NCBI GenBank assembly: GCA_021852275.1
Contig: JAJZNX010000097.1
Location: 1 to 40,386, forward strand
Direction of reading: 5' to 3'
Source: Planctomycetota bacterium
GTDB lineage: Bacteria; Planctomycetota; Phycisphaerae; WQYP01
Length of the DNA: 40,386 nucleotides
Below the pieces are notes generated by a model that was given only the letters and a program-made list of their open reading frames with translations, was not told the DNA's origin and did no database searches. The translations under genes and the position numbers were made by a program. Shown here in pieces: positions 1 to 8,090 of the stretch. The stretch's first letter is position 1; every line of letters begins with the position of its first letter.

Positions 1-127
1 CGATGAATTGAACCACACGCTCACGCGCGTATTCCATGATATGCAATCCACACCGGAGATAATCCGCCCCTACCTTCATCCATTTTTGTGACCACATCAT
101 GTCCCTTTAATTAAACGCTAATGTATA
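1..127. repeat. 127-bp terminal inverted repeat, left copy (identical to reverse complement of 40260-40386)
   Basis: Direct comparison: cgatgaattgaaccacacgctcacg...ttaaacgctaatgtata at the start equals the reverse complement of the window end; sequences diverge right after ...aatgtata. Confidence 0.95.
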
Positions 128-159
128 GCAGGCGGGACATGGGTGCGGATAACGGGGGC

Positions 160-197
160 GCGGGCTGGGGTCCGCGAGACGGGAGTTTGACGGTTAA
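160..197. repeat. REP-like dispersed repeat copy 1
   Basis: gcgggctggggtccgcgagacgggagtttgacggttaa; nearly identical (one mismatch seen) to 2563-2600; related copies near 35009 and 35211. Its terminal ttaa supplies the stop codon of the 194-712 ORF. Confidence 0.8.
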
Positions 198-712
198 TGG
201 TGGAGAAGTGCGGCCACGCGGATGACTAAGAAAATAGCCAGTGCCAATACGGCCAGCCCCACGAAAAGGCTTCGCCGGTGCCGGGCAGCTTTCTCAGCCC
301 GCCACCGCGTATCGAGTGCGTTCCACCGATTCTGGATGGATTCCATAGATTCGCCGGTCAGAATCGACTCCACTGCGCCCGCGGTCAGCAGCAATTTTTC
401 TTCCAACAGCGCCTTTTGCCTGCGAGTAAGTGAGCCGGATCGGTAGCGAAAGGCAGTTTGCCGGCGAGGCCAGGCCGATGCAGCAACCATCACCCGGCCA
501 CGATCAAAGCTCAGCAGGATGCGAAGCGGTCCGGTGCCGGTTCTGGCCGGCGGCGCATCCGGGAATATAAATTCCCGGCAGGCTTCGGCCGGCAGACTTT
601 TTCCGGCGATGGGCGCGACTTTGCTAAAACCAAGTGCGTAGAGCATCTGGGTGATGATCTCCAGGGCTTCCGGTGCATCGAGTGTTGTAACAAAGCTATG
701 TTCCACCAGCAT
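194..712 (-). CDS. Hypothetical protein with C-terminal transmembrane helix
   Basis: 172-aa ORF; C-terminal hydrophobic segment SLFVGLAVLALAIFLVIRVAALL; closely follows the CPBP gene on the same strand. Confidence 0.65.
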   Translation of the reverse strand: MLVEHSFVTTLDAPEALEIITQMLYALGFSKVAPIAGKSLPAEACREFIFPDAPPARTGTGPLRILLSFDRGRVMVAASAWPRRQTAFRYRSGSLTRRQKALLEEKLLLTAGAVESILTGESMESIQNRWNALDTRWRAEKAARHRRSLFVGLAVLALAIFLVIRVAALLHH

Positions 713-722
713 GGGTTATCCT

Positions 723-1559
723 CTAGAAATGGATGATCAAAATACACAAAAGATTATAGGTAAAATGCAGTAACATGCCGGGAAGCATAGACCCGGTACG
801 TACACGCAGATATCCCAGAACCAGGCCCAGCAGAAACAGGTAAGGAAACGCCGCCACAGTCAGATGCAAGGTCATGAACAGCAAAGCGCTGACGATAACG
901 GCGTCGCGGGGCGAAAGCGTTGATTGCAATGACGGCAAGATAATTCCACGAAAACCGAGTTCCTCAAAGACGGCCGGTTGAACGCAGTTGGCCAGAATGA
1001 TTGTGGTCCAGCCGAACCCGGCAGCCAGAAAAGGCCTGACCATGTGCAGTTCACGCACTCCTAGAAAGCGATGTTCCAGCGCCAGCATTCCCGAGGCTAT
1101 CAAAAACATGGTCAATGCCGCGCCAATGGCCGCAAAGAACCACGCGATGTTCACCCGCCGGGTCAGGCCAGCCAGCACTGTGCGGTACGTGGCCAGCGCG
1201 AAAAGGGAAATAATAACAGCGTCGGCAATTTCTAACCTGATAATATCGGAGGCTTCGCCAGCCCGGGTTACTCCGATGATCAAGGTAATTCCGCTGGCGG
1301 CCAGCAGCATAAAATAAAGGGCCAAGGCCGTGGTCATGTGCGATCGATCTTGAGCTTTAGATGCCGATGGCGAGGGTGCCGAAACACTCTGGCAAGTCGG
1401 GCAGCAAAGCCAAGATGGCTGCCATGCGGCACCGCATATCGGACAAAACTTTCGGGTTGCCGGGGTATCGCTATCCTCACCGGCCTCGCAGGCAGCAGGC
1501 TCCTGAGCCTCGCTGCCCGGCACTTCCGTATTGCTGCTGGATGATTCGGGTTGATCCAT
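723..1559 (-). CDS. Zinc-ribbon plus CPBP family intramembrane metalloprotease (Abi/CAAX-like)
   Basis: CPICGAAW..CCPTC zinc ribbon, then multiple TM segments with EELGFRG motif and later HLTVAAFPYLFLLGLVLGYLRVRTGSMLPGMLLHFTYN, typical of CPBP proteases. Start placed at internal MDQPESSSS. Confidence 0.85.
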   Translation of the reverse strand: MDQPESSSSNTEVPGSEAQEPAACEAGEDSDTPATRKFCPICGAAWQPSWLCCPTCQSVSAPSPSASKAQDRSHMTTALALYFMLLAASGITLIIGVTRAGEASDIIRLEIADAVIISLFALATYRTVLAGLTRRVNIAWFFAAIGAALTMFLIASGMLALEHRFLGVRELHMVRPFLAAGFGWTTIILANCVQPAVFEELGFRGIILPSLQSTLSPRDAVIVSALLFMTLHLTVAAFPYLFLLGLVLGYLRVRTGSMLPGMLLHFTYNLLCILIIHF

Positions 1560-1614
1560 TCTGCCTCGACAATTTCCGAACGCATTCATTCTATTACGGC
1601 TTTAGCCACCATGA

Positions 1615-2184
1615 TCACGGCTGGCCCTGCCGGCGAATGATCTGCCGGTATTTAACTCCTGCACCCACAGCACGGATCAGCGCTGCAGTTACAATAACCT
1701 TGATGATAATACCGTTGAGCAAACCGTTGGGGTGGGACTGGATATTTTTGAGGGCAACGATCATGTCCAGCATCCATAAGCTGACATAGAGCACCAGGCC
1801 CACGATGGCTGCCGGCAGAGGAGATTTTCGCGACCAGATGAAAAGGCCCCAGAAGATGACGGCGATTCCAAAGATGACCGCCACAGCAGCGTGCATCCGG
1901 GCCACTGGAATTTGACGGTCTTGGGAGAGAATGACATATTCCACAAAGCCAAAGATGGTCTGCACTACCGCTGCCAGCACCAAGGCTCCGGATGCGCGCC
2001 CAAGCTGCTTGCGCAGTTCGTCGGCCTGCAAGGCCACGCCGGCCGAGGTTGTGGCAAAGGCGCTTTCGGCAATCACCCGTGGCCCGCCGGCACCGGCTTG
2101 CGGCAGTGCCTTGCCACAGGATTCACAAAAAGCTCCGCCGACCACGACCGCTGCGCCACAATGAGGACAACTGGTGGAATCCAT
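1615..2184 (-). CDS. Zinc-ribbon membrane protein (about 4 TM), hypothetical
   Basis: MDSTSCPHCGAAVVVGGAFCESCGKALP zinc ribbon followed by several hydrophobic segments. Start chosen at internal Met next to the zinc ribbon. Confidence 0.75.
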   Translation of the reverse strand: MDSTSCPHCGAAVVVGGAFCESCGKALPQAGAGGPRVIAESAFATTSAGVALQADELRKQLGRASGALVLAAVVQTIFGFVEYVILSQDRQIPVARMHAAVAVIFGIAVIFWGLFIWSRKSPLPAAIVGLVLYVSLWMLDMIVALKNIQSHPNGLLNGIIIKVIVTAALIRAVGAGVKYRQIIRRQGQP

Positions 2185-2562
2185 ACACCTTCTCCTTAAA
2201 GTAAACGCCTGCGAATCCACATTTCGCTGTTCACCGACGGAACATCCATTGCATCCAAGCAACCACAAAATTCAGCCGCAGAGATGATGCTCCTGCCGTG
2301 ACGTTACAGCAATTCGGTACCTGTTGGCTGGCCCACTTCACCTGAGAACCGAACCGCAATGATTGTACACTGCACGTCCGAGGGTGCAAGAAAAAAAACC
2401 GGTACCTGGGATTGACGCGTCAAGTTATTGCCGGCTTGAGTACACGCCAGGGCCGCCGACGATGCTGCCTGCTCCACCGTAAGAGGCCGGGCAAAAATGG
2501 CTTTGCACCTTCCGGCGGGTCCTTTTGGCGGCTGGGCAAAACAGAGCAGGTGAACAGGAGGT

Positions 2563-2600
2563 GCGGGCTGGGGTCCGTGAGACGGGAGTTTGACGGTTAA
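2563..2600. repeat. REP-like dispersed repeat copy 2
   Basis: gcgggctggggtccgtgagacgggagtttgacggttaa, nearly identical to 160-197. Confidence 0.8.
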
Positions 2601-2610
2601 ACACGAAGAA

Positions 2611-2712
2611 GTGATCAGCATTCAGTGGTCAGCATTGAGCGGGCGGCGGTCAGCGTTCGGCAGGCAAGATGGCGGCGTTTCCACGACGGGCAGGATGCCC
2701 GCGGTCCCAGGG
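2611..2712. repeat. Short TCAGC-rich repeats followed by a GGCAGGATGCC-type hairpin repeat
   Basis: gtgatcagcattcagtggtcagcattgagc, then caggcaagatggcggcgtttccacgacgggcaggatgcccgcggtcccagg; cgggcaggatgcccg is a perfect 6-bp stem. Similar TCAGC-like words recur around 35079-35115 and 35316-35340. Confidence 0.55.
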
Positions 2713-2801
2713 ATTCCCGCACCGTATTCATATACCCTTTATTTCCTGATGGCCTCTAACTGCAATAACAGTGCTAAGGGCTGCGCCCTGATGGCTGTGA
2801 T

Positions 2802-5800
2802 TTATCGGTAAGCCCGGAGTACCGGAACCTTCAGCCATACAAAGCCGGCGGGGCTGTGGCCGACATTTTGCGTCGGCAGCAGGAGACGGAAGGGTGCCTT
2901 GAAACTGGGGTTGGCGTCGAAAAGCACAGCGTCGTAGATGGTCCGGCCGGGCTGGATTGTCCTGGTATTCCAAAGAAAACCACGCGGCTCGTCGGCCGCC
3001 TGAACAAACCTGACTATCTCAGCATCGCTGCCGCGTTTGCACACTATGGCAATGCCGCGATCCAGCAATCCGAAAGGAGCACCGGGTTGAAACTTCTTAG
3101 GCGTGCCACGCCAGGTTGTGAAGGCAACCGGCCGCTGCGACGTGTTCTTCACCGCCACCACGATAATCATCGCCTGGAGGAAAGAGCGTTGGCCATTGGC
3201 CGTTCTATAGTACGAAGTTACACCCTGGTTGCCCTTTACCCACACCTGGCAGGGTCCGATACGGGTTACCCGTGTTGCGCGGGGCGAGTTCAGGTGGCCC
3301 GGCAGTGCGGGCGGAAGCCGGGGAGATCGATGCCCATAATGGAAGATGTCTACAACATTGCTTGGTTGGCGCAGCCCGTTCTTCTGTTGTACAAATCCTC
3401 CGGCAAAGATCGCCTGGTTGCCTACGGCCGCTGCAGCCGGATTTTCACGTGCCTGCGACAGGTGGCTGACGGACCAATCGCCGGTCCTGGCATTGAAGAT
3501 GTCTACACTGTTGCCGGGGCGGGCGGTACCACCGGCGAACAGGGCGCAGTTGCCCACTGTGGCGGTGGCCGCCAAGTTGAAGGCAGAGTTGCAGCGGGCC
3601 ACGGAAAGCCGCGATACAGACCACGTTCCCGTGCGTGCGTCGAAAATATCGACACGATCTGTGGGAAAGGGACCTTCGCCGCCGGCAAAAAGGGCCTTAT
3701 CGCCCACGCTGGCGGCGATGATATCGTAACGGGCCAGCGACAACCGGGCTGTCGATTGACGTGCGCCGGTTGCATTAAAAATATCCACCATATTGCTTAG
3801 CATGGCGCTTGACCCGCCGGCAAACAGCGCATCATGCCCGGCCGCGGTTGCGGCGCAATTAGTCCGGGGCTGGGCGAGCCTGGCCACGGACCACCGGCCC
3901 GTGGTCGAATTGAAAATATCCACTGCATTGCTGGGCACCATACGCGGGAAACGACCGCCTGGAACCATGTTGGAGCCGCCGGCAAAAAGGACGCAATGCC
4001 CGGCCGTAGTGGTGGCAAAACCGCTTCTGTCTGCGGAGAGTCTGGCCTGCGACCACGTACGCTTCAGGGTATTGAAAATGTGCACCGTTTCTCTTTGTTG
4101 GGGGCCGCTTGCAGCAACAAGCAGCACATCGTGGCCCGCAGCCGCCATGACCGGCACCATATCTGCCGGGGACCTGGTGGCCCACCACCGGCCGGTTCTG
4201 CTGTCAAACAGATACAGAAACCCGCCGGTAAGAAAAACCGCATCACTGCCCACCGAAGCGCCCAACGCGTAGATGCTGACCGTGTAGGGCAGCGGAAGGG
4301 CATTGCTGGACCACCTGCCGGTATGGGCGTTGTAAATATCGACGTGACACGGAGCGTTAAACATGTTGGAGCCGCCGACATAAAATAAAGCATCATGTCC
4401 TGCGGTTACCGCAACCACGTGGTCACACGGCCTCGACAGTCTGGCCGTCGACCAGTAACCGGGCGCAGGCACACGCACAGGCTCCGGAACCACCAGTGCC
4501 GGGACCGGCTGCTGACGTATGTGCCAGGGAGCGGCCGGTGGTGTTACAGGTGGAAACGCAAGCGGCCTGGTGGGTGAAGCTCCGGGGGCAATACTGTGCC
4601 AGACCGTAGGGGTAACGGAAGATGAACTGCTTCCCTTCGATTGCGCGCTTTTACTGTGGGAGAATGCACTTGCGATGAGCGCCAGTGGAAGTCCCAGCAC
4701 GAGAACCAATATAAAGCTCCCCACCACTTCCAGCAGCAAGGCCAGAAAGGTTGTCAGGAAGCCGGCACCAAAGAGCTTCCTGACCAGCCAAAAATAAATA
4801 AGCGGCGGTGCAACCACCATCAACAGCAGGAGGATCACGCCCAAAACCCCATGCGACACCAGCGATCCGCTGCGCCCGTTGATAAAAACCACACCACCGA
4901 CGAGTACAGCCGCAACAATGACCAGAATAATGATGGCCACGTCCATGGCAATGGTGAGTACTGTCGCCTTGATCACCATGGTCTTGAAATCCCCATAATC
5001 GGCGTTGGGAGAAAGCGGCCTGAGCAGAACCAGACAGGCGATCAGCAGAAGTTCCCCGGCATACTGGCCGACGCTCAGGACACCCACGTACCCGCCGACC
5101 GCGTCCGGATGCGCCCAGATGTGGAGTTTCGGATTAAAAGCTGAGGTGAGGCCCAACACGATAAGCTGCAAAACCGCCAGAGCTACCAGGCATCCCAGCA
5201 TGGTGAGTATTGTGGCTAACCAATCTGGAGCAGTGGCGCGATCCTCGGGCCGGGAGGTTCGGCTGAACCCTGCGGGGTTTTGCCGGCGCGCACGTTCCGC
5301 CTGCCGGGCCTGCGCTGCCGCCTGCCGCTGTTCCCCACGGAATAAAAAACTTTCACACTCAGCGCAAATGTATTTTCCATCCCGGAACACCAACGGTGCA
5401 GTGGTATCCGACTGGCCGCAACGGCTGCAAAATTGTTCTTCAGATCTGGCGGCCGGCGGAGGAACTCCAGGAGCCACGGCCATCACGCCAGCATCGGCGA
5501 GTGAACCGGCCTCGATGGGGGCCAGCGGCTGCAAATCCGTCGGCAGCAAATCGACGAGTTGTGACAACTCGCCCTGCGGTGCCAGCGGCGACGTTTCCAG
5601 CGCTGCTGTCGGACTGGCCAGAGAACCACCGGTACCGTGCAAGTTTTTCCCTGTGATACGTGCGGCGTAGCACGATTCGCAATAATAGCGGCCTTGCGGA
5701 TCCTTGATGCGTTTTTGGCCGCGCAAATCTTTGCGGCAGACGATGCAGACCTTGGCTCCGGCTGCGGCCGCACCGTCATACGTATTCGTCGCTGCCCCGA

Positions 5801-5918
5801 CAGCAGGCACCTGCACCGGCTGCCGGCAGCGCGGGCAGCGTCCCCACGATCCCCGCGCCGATTCGGGCACCAGTGTTCTGGCACCACAACCCGGGCACGT
5901 TACCTCAAGGGCCATCAT
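2802..5918 (-). CDS. Triple zinc-ribbon, multi-TM, kelch-repeat protein with C-terminal DUF4352-like beta domain
   Basis: MALEVTCPGCG..CPRC; CIVCRKDLRGQKRIKDPQGRYYCESC; CSRCGQSD..CAEC; several TM segments; repeated kelch-type units (ALFAGGS..VDIFNA.TGRWS..RLS.AR); C-terminal VVAVKNTSQRPVAFTTWR..IQPGRTIYDAVLFDA..LLLP. Start at MMALEVTC overlaps the stop of the upstream gene. Confidence 0.85.
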   Translation of the reverse strand: MMALEVTCPGCGARTLVPESARGSWGRCPRCRQPVQVPAVGAATNTYDGAAAAGAKVCIVCRKDLRGQKRIKDPQGRYYCESCYAARITGKNLHGTGGSLASPTAALETSPLAPQGELSQLVDLLPTDLQPLAPIEAGSLADAGVMAVAPGVPPPAARSEEQFCSRCGQSDTTAPLVFRDGKYICAECESFLFRGEQRQAAAQARQAERARRQNPAGFSRTSRPEDRATAPDWLATILTMLGCLVALAVLQLIVLGLTSAFNPKLHIWAHPDAVGGYVGVLSVGQYAGELLLIACLVLLRPLSPNADYGDFKTMVIKATVLTIAMDVAIIILVIVAAVLVGGVVFINGRSGSLVSHGVLGVILLLLMVVAPPLIYFWLVRKLFGAGFLTTFLALLLEVVGSFILVLVLGLPLALIASAFSHSKSAQSKGSSSSSVTPTVWHSIAPGASPTRPLAFPPVTPPAAPWHIRQQPVPALVVPEPVRVPAPGYWSTARLSRPCDHVVAVTAGHDALFYVGGSNMFNAPCHVDIYNAHTGRWSSNALPLPYTVSIYALGASVGSDAVFLTGGFLYLFDSRTGRWWATRSPADMVPVMAAAGHDVLLVAASGPQQRETVHIFNTLKRTWSQARLSADRSGFATTTAGHCVLFAGGSNMVPGGRFPRMVPSNAVDIFNSTTGRWSVARLAQPRTNCAATAAGHDALFAGGSSAMLSNMVDIFNATGARQSTARLSLARYDIIAASVGDKALFAGGEGPFPTDRVDIFDARTGTWSVSRLSVARCNSAFNLAATATVGNCALFAGGTARPGNSVDIFNARTGDWSVSHLSQARENPAAAAVGNQAIFAGGFVQQKNGLRQPSNVVDIFHYGHRSPRLPPALPGHLNSPRATRVTRIGPCQVWVKGNQGVTSYYRTANGQRSFLQAMIIVVAVKNTSQRPVAFTTWRGTPKKFQPGAPFGLLDRGIAIVCKRGSDAEIVRFVQAADEPRGFLWNTRTIQPGRTIYDAVLFDANPSFKAPFRLLLPTQNVGHSPAGFVWLKVPVLRAYR

Positions 5919-7803
5919 GCACGCTCTCTTTTTTTGTCGAAGCGTTGGCCCGAGCGAAGTACCGCTGCGGCCAGGCAGAGTAATCAACAGTCGGTATGGG
6001 CAGTTGCACACGGGCTGTTCCCTGAACGCCCAGATTGGCCAGAGGCAGCGCAAGTTGCAACGGGGGGCGTGCGGCGTCGAAAAAGAGCGGATCGTAGATT
6101 GTCTGACCCGGGGCGATCACCTTCGCGCTCCAGACAAAGCCCCGCGGTTCTTCGCCAAAGCGCTTGAATCCCACCGCGGGAATAGCTTTACCCGCCGCGT
6201 ACAGCGTGGCAATACCGAACGCAGCAACGTTAAAAGTAACCCCAGGGCGCTTCAGCGCCGTGGTGATGAGTTGAATCCTGGCCGGCGTGGTCCGCCAAGT
6301 TTGAAACACAATCGGCCATCTCGACGTGTTCTTCACCGCCACCACCACAATCAGTCGCGCCGCAAGCGCACGTGGTCCGGCAACCGTCCGATAGGGGGCA
6401 ATACTCGCCTTGTTGTTGACGATCCAGACCAGCCGGCCGTTGAACAAACCATACGGCCCAGCCGGGTTTGCGACGGTATAATTTGCCGGTCGCGGCCAGA
6501 CGGGTGCTGGCTGGGGATCCGTGAAAGTACTGGTCGACGAGATCACCTGCTGAAATCTGGCCGGCGAAAGCCAAAACACTACGCCATCAGCAAAGGCAAC
6601 GTTGCCTCCATTCCCGTGATTGATGCCGGCACGCTCATAGGCGAGTACTTGGTTTTGATTATCAGCGTCGTACTGGTTGGCAGCGGCAAGTATGTAGTCG
6701 CAGTGGCCCTCAAGCCGCCGGGCCACCAGGGAAACGTCGGTCCGCTGTCCCGGTGTTAAGCCGGACAAGTCTGCGGCCTGGCGGCCGGAGTTGGGGTCAA
6801 TCAAATCCCGGGCCTTGAGCGTGCCCTCGGCCACAAGGACGGCAAAATTTGGCGGAAAGCGATTTTGATGGCCATGGGCATAGGCGGTGCAAGCCTGGCA
6901 AATGTTATGCAGGTGCAGCGAAGATTCGGCCCGACCGGCGAGAATGTGAGCCTGGGCGAAAGCTGGCAGCAATATCGCCACCAGCAGCAGCGGCAGCAGC
7001 AACGTGAAAAATCCACCGATGATCACGCCGGCAATGGCCAACCCGCGTGGAGCTTTGCGCAGACCGATGATGCTGAGGATTAAGCCCACCGGCGCGAGCA
7101 AAAACATCGTCAGCACTGAAACCAGTGAAATGATAAATCCAGCCAATCCGAAACCGTTGGTGCCGCTGCCGGCGGATTGGCGGTATTGCTGGTCGCGCAA
7201 GTCTGGGGGGGCTATGGCCCTATGATCCACCGGCACTACGCGGGAACGGCGGGAGCTACTGGCCACGGACTGGCGATGCAGACATTCCAGGCAAACCAAT
7301 TGACCATCACGTGAAAGCAGAGGTATGGCGGCGTTGCTTTGGCCACAAACGCTGCACGTCTGCGGGTCGGCGGCAGACGCAGAGGCTGTTTCACCAGCCT
7401 GTGGAACGGCTTGGGATTGTCTTTGAGGCTTCTGCGTGCCTGCCGCGGCCACTGCTCCGGGAGCCTGATCGCCAGAGGGTGCATCCATCGGCAACAGGCC
7501 GCCGGCAAACACATCCTGCCGAACCTGGGGAGAGCCGCCTGAAGTGCCCTGGGTTGCCGCATAGGGGTTTTGTCGCGCGGCGTAGCACGATTCGCAGTAA
7601 TAGAGGCCTTGCGGATCCTTGACGCGTTTTTGGCCGCGCAAATCCTTGCGGCAAGCAGTGCAAATTTTAGGAGTTGGGGCTGTGGCGGAAAAGGGGCCGG
7701 GAACCTCCAGCGGCTTATGACACCGCGGGCAGGCAATAGGCCTTCCTGCCGCCGCCTCTGGCAGCGAGACCTTGGTTCCACAACCCGGACAAGTTATGTC
7801 CAC
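5905..7803 (-). CDS. Triple zinc-ribbon, TM (DUF4190-like), H-X9-DG pseudopilin-like protein with C-terminal DUF4352-like beta domain
   Basis: CPGCG..CPRCHKPLEVPG; CTACRKDLRGQKRVKDPQGLYYCESC; CSVCGQSN..CLEC; hydrophobic region; NHGNGGNVAFADGVVFWLSP (H-X9-DG signature); C-terminal VVAVKNTSRWPIVFQTWR..IAPGQTIYDPLFFDA..LALPLANLG. Confidence 0.85.
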   Translation of the reverse strand: MDITCPGCGTKVSLPEAAAGRPIACPRCHKPLEVPGPFSATAPTPKICTACRKDLRGQKRVKDPQGLYYCESCYAARQNPYAATQGTSGGSPQVRQDVFAGGLLPMDAPSGDQAPGAVAAAGTQKPQRQSQAVPQAGETASASAADPQTCSVCGQSNAAIPLLSRDGQLVCLECLHRQSVASSSRRSRVVPVDHRAIAPPDLRDQQYRQSAGSGTNGFGLAGFIISLVSVLTMFLLAPVGLILSIIGLRKAPRGLAIAGVIIGGFFTLLLPLLLVAILLPAFAQAHILAGRAESSLHLHNICQACTAYAHGHQNRFPPNFAVLVAEGTLKARDLIDPNSGRQAADLSGLTPGQRTDVSLVARRLEGHCDYILAAANQYDADNQNQVLAYERAGINHGNGGNVAFADGVVFWLSPARFQQVISSTSTFTDPQPAPVWPRPANYTVANPAGPYGLFNGRLVWIVNNKASIAPYRTVAGPRALAARLIVVVAVKNTSRWPIVFQTWRTTPARIQLITTALKRPGVTFNVAAFGIATLYAAGKAIPAVGFKRFGEEPRGFVWSAKVIAPGQTIYDPLFFDAARPPLQLALPLANLGVQGTARVQLPIPTVDYSAWPQRYFARANASTKKESVHDGP

Positions 7804-8090
7804 AGCCGAACCTTTCCAGTAACCTTATAAACCCTTCCACCTACCTTGCGAAACGAGTGTATGTTAACCCTCTTCGGCGGTAGTGGCAATAATCCTGCCC
7901 CCCCGCATTGGCATTGAAGAACACATCAATAATCTGCCACCGGTTTTGCAAAGCCGCGGCAGATCACCGGCCGGCCTTTCCCTACAGAAAAAATTGTATC
8001 TATCCCCCCACCGGCAAGGTTGGTATATAATGACTGCGAGGCGTAGTCGGCGCTGACATAAATTGTTGCACCAATCGAAAGGCTCCGCTG

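Noticed and set aside
2856-3800. 314-aa plus-strand ORF
   Set aside because: Antisense to the kelch gene; low-complexity composition with no recognisable motifs, while the minus strand encodes clear repeats.
5704-6759. 351-aa plus-strand ORF
   Set aside because: Antisense to two zinc-ribbon genes with clear domains; no motifs of its own.
8020-8035. TATAAT-like promoter upstream of the lipoprotein gene (ggtatataatg)
   Set aside because: A good -10-like word but no convincing -35 at proper spacing; a single motif in AT-richer intergenic DNA is weak evidence.
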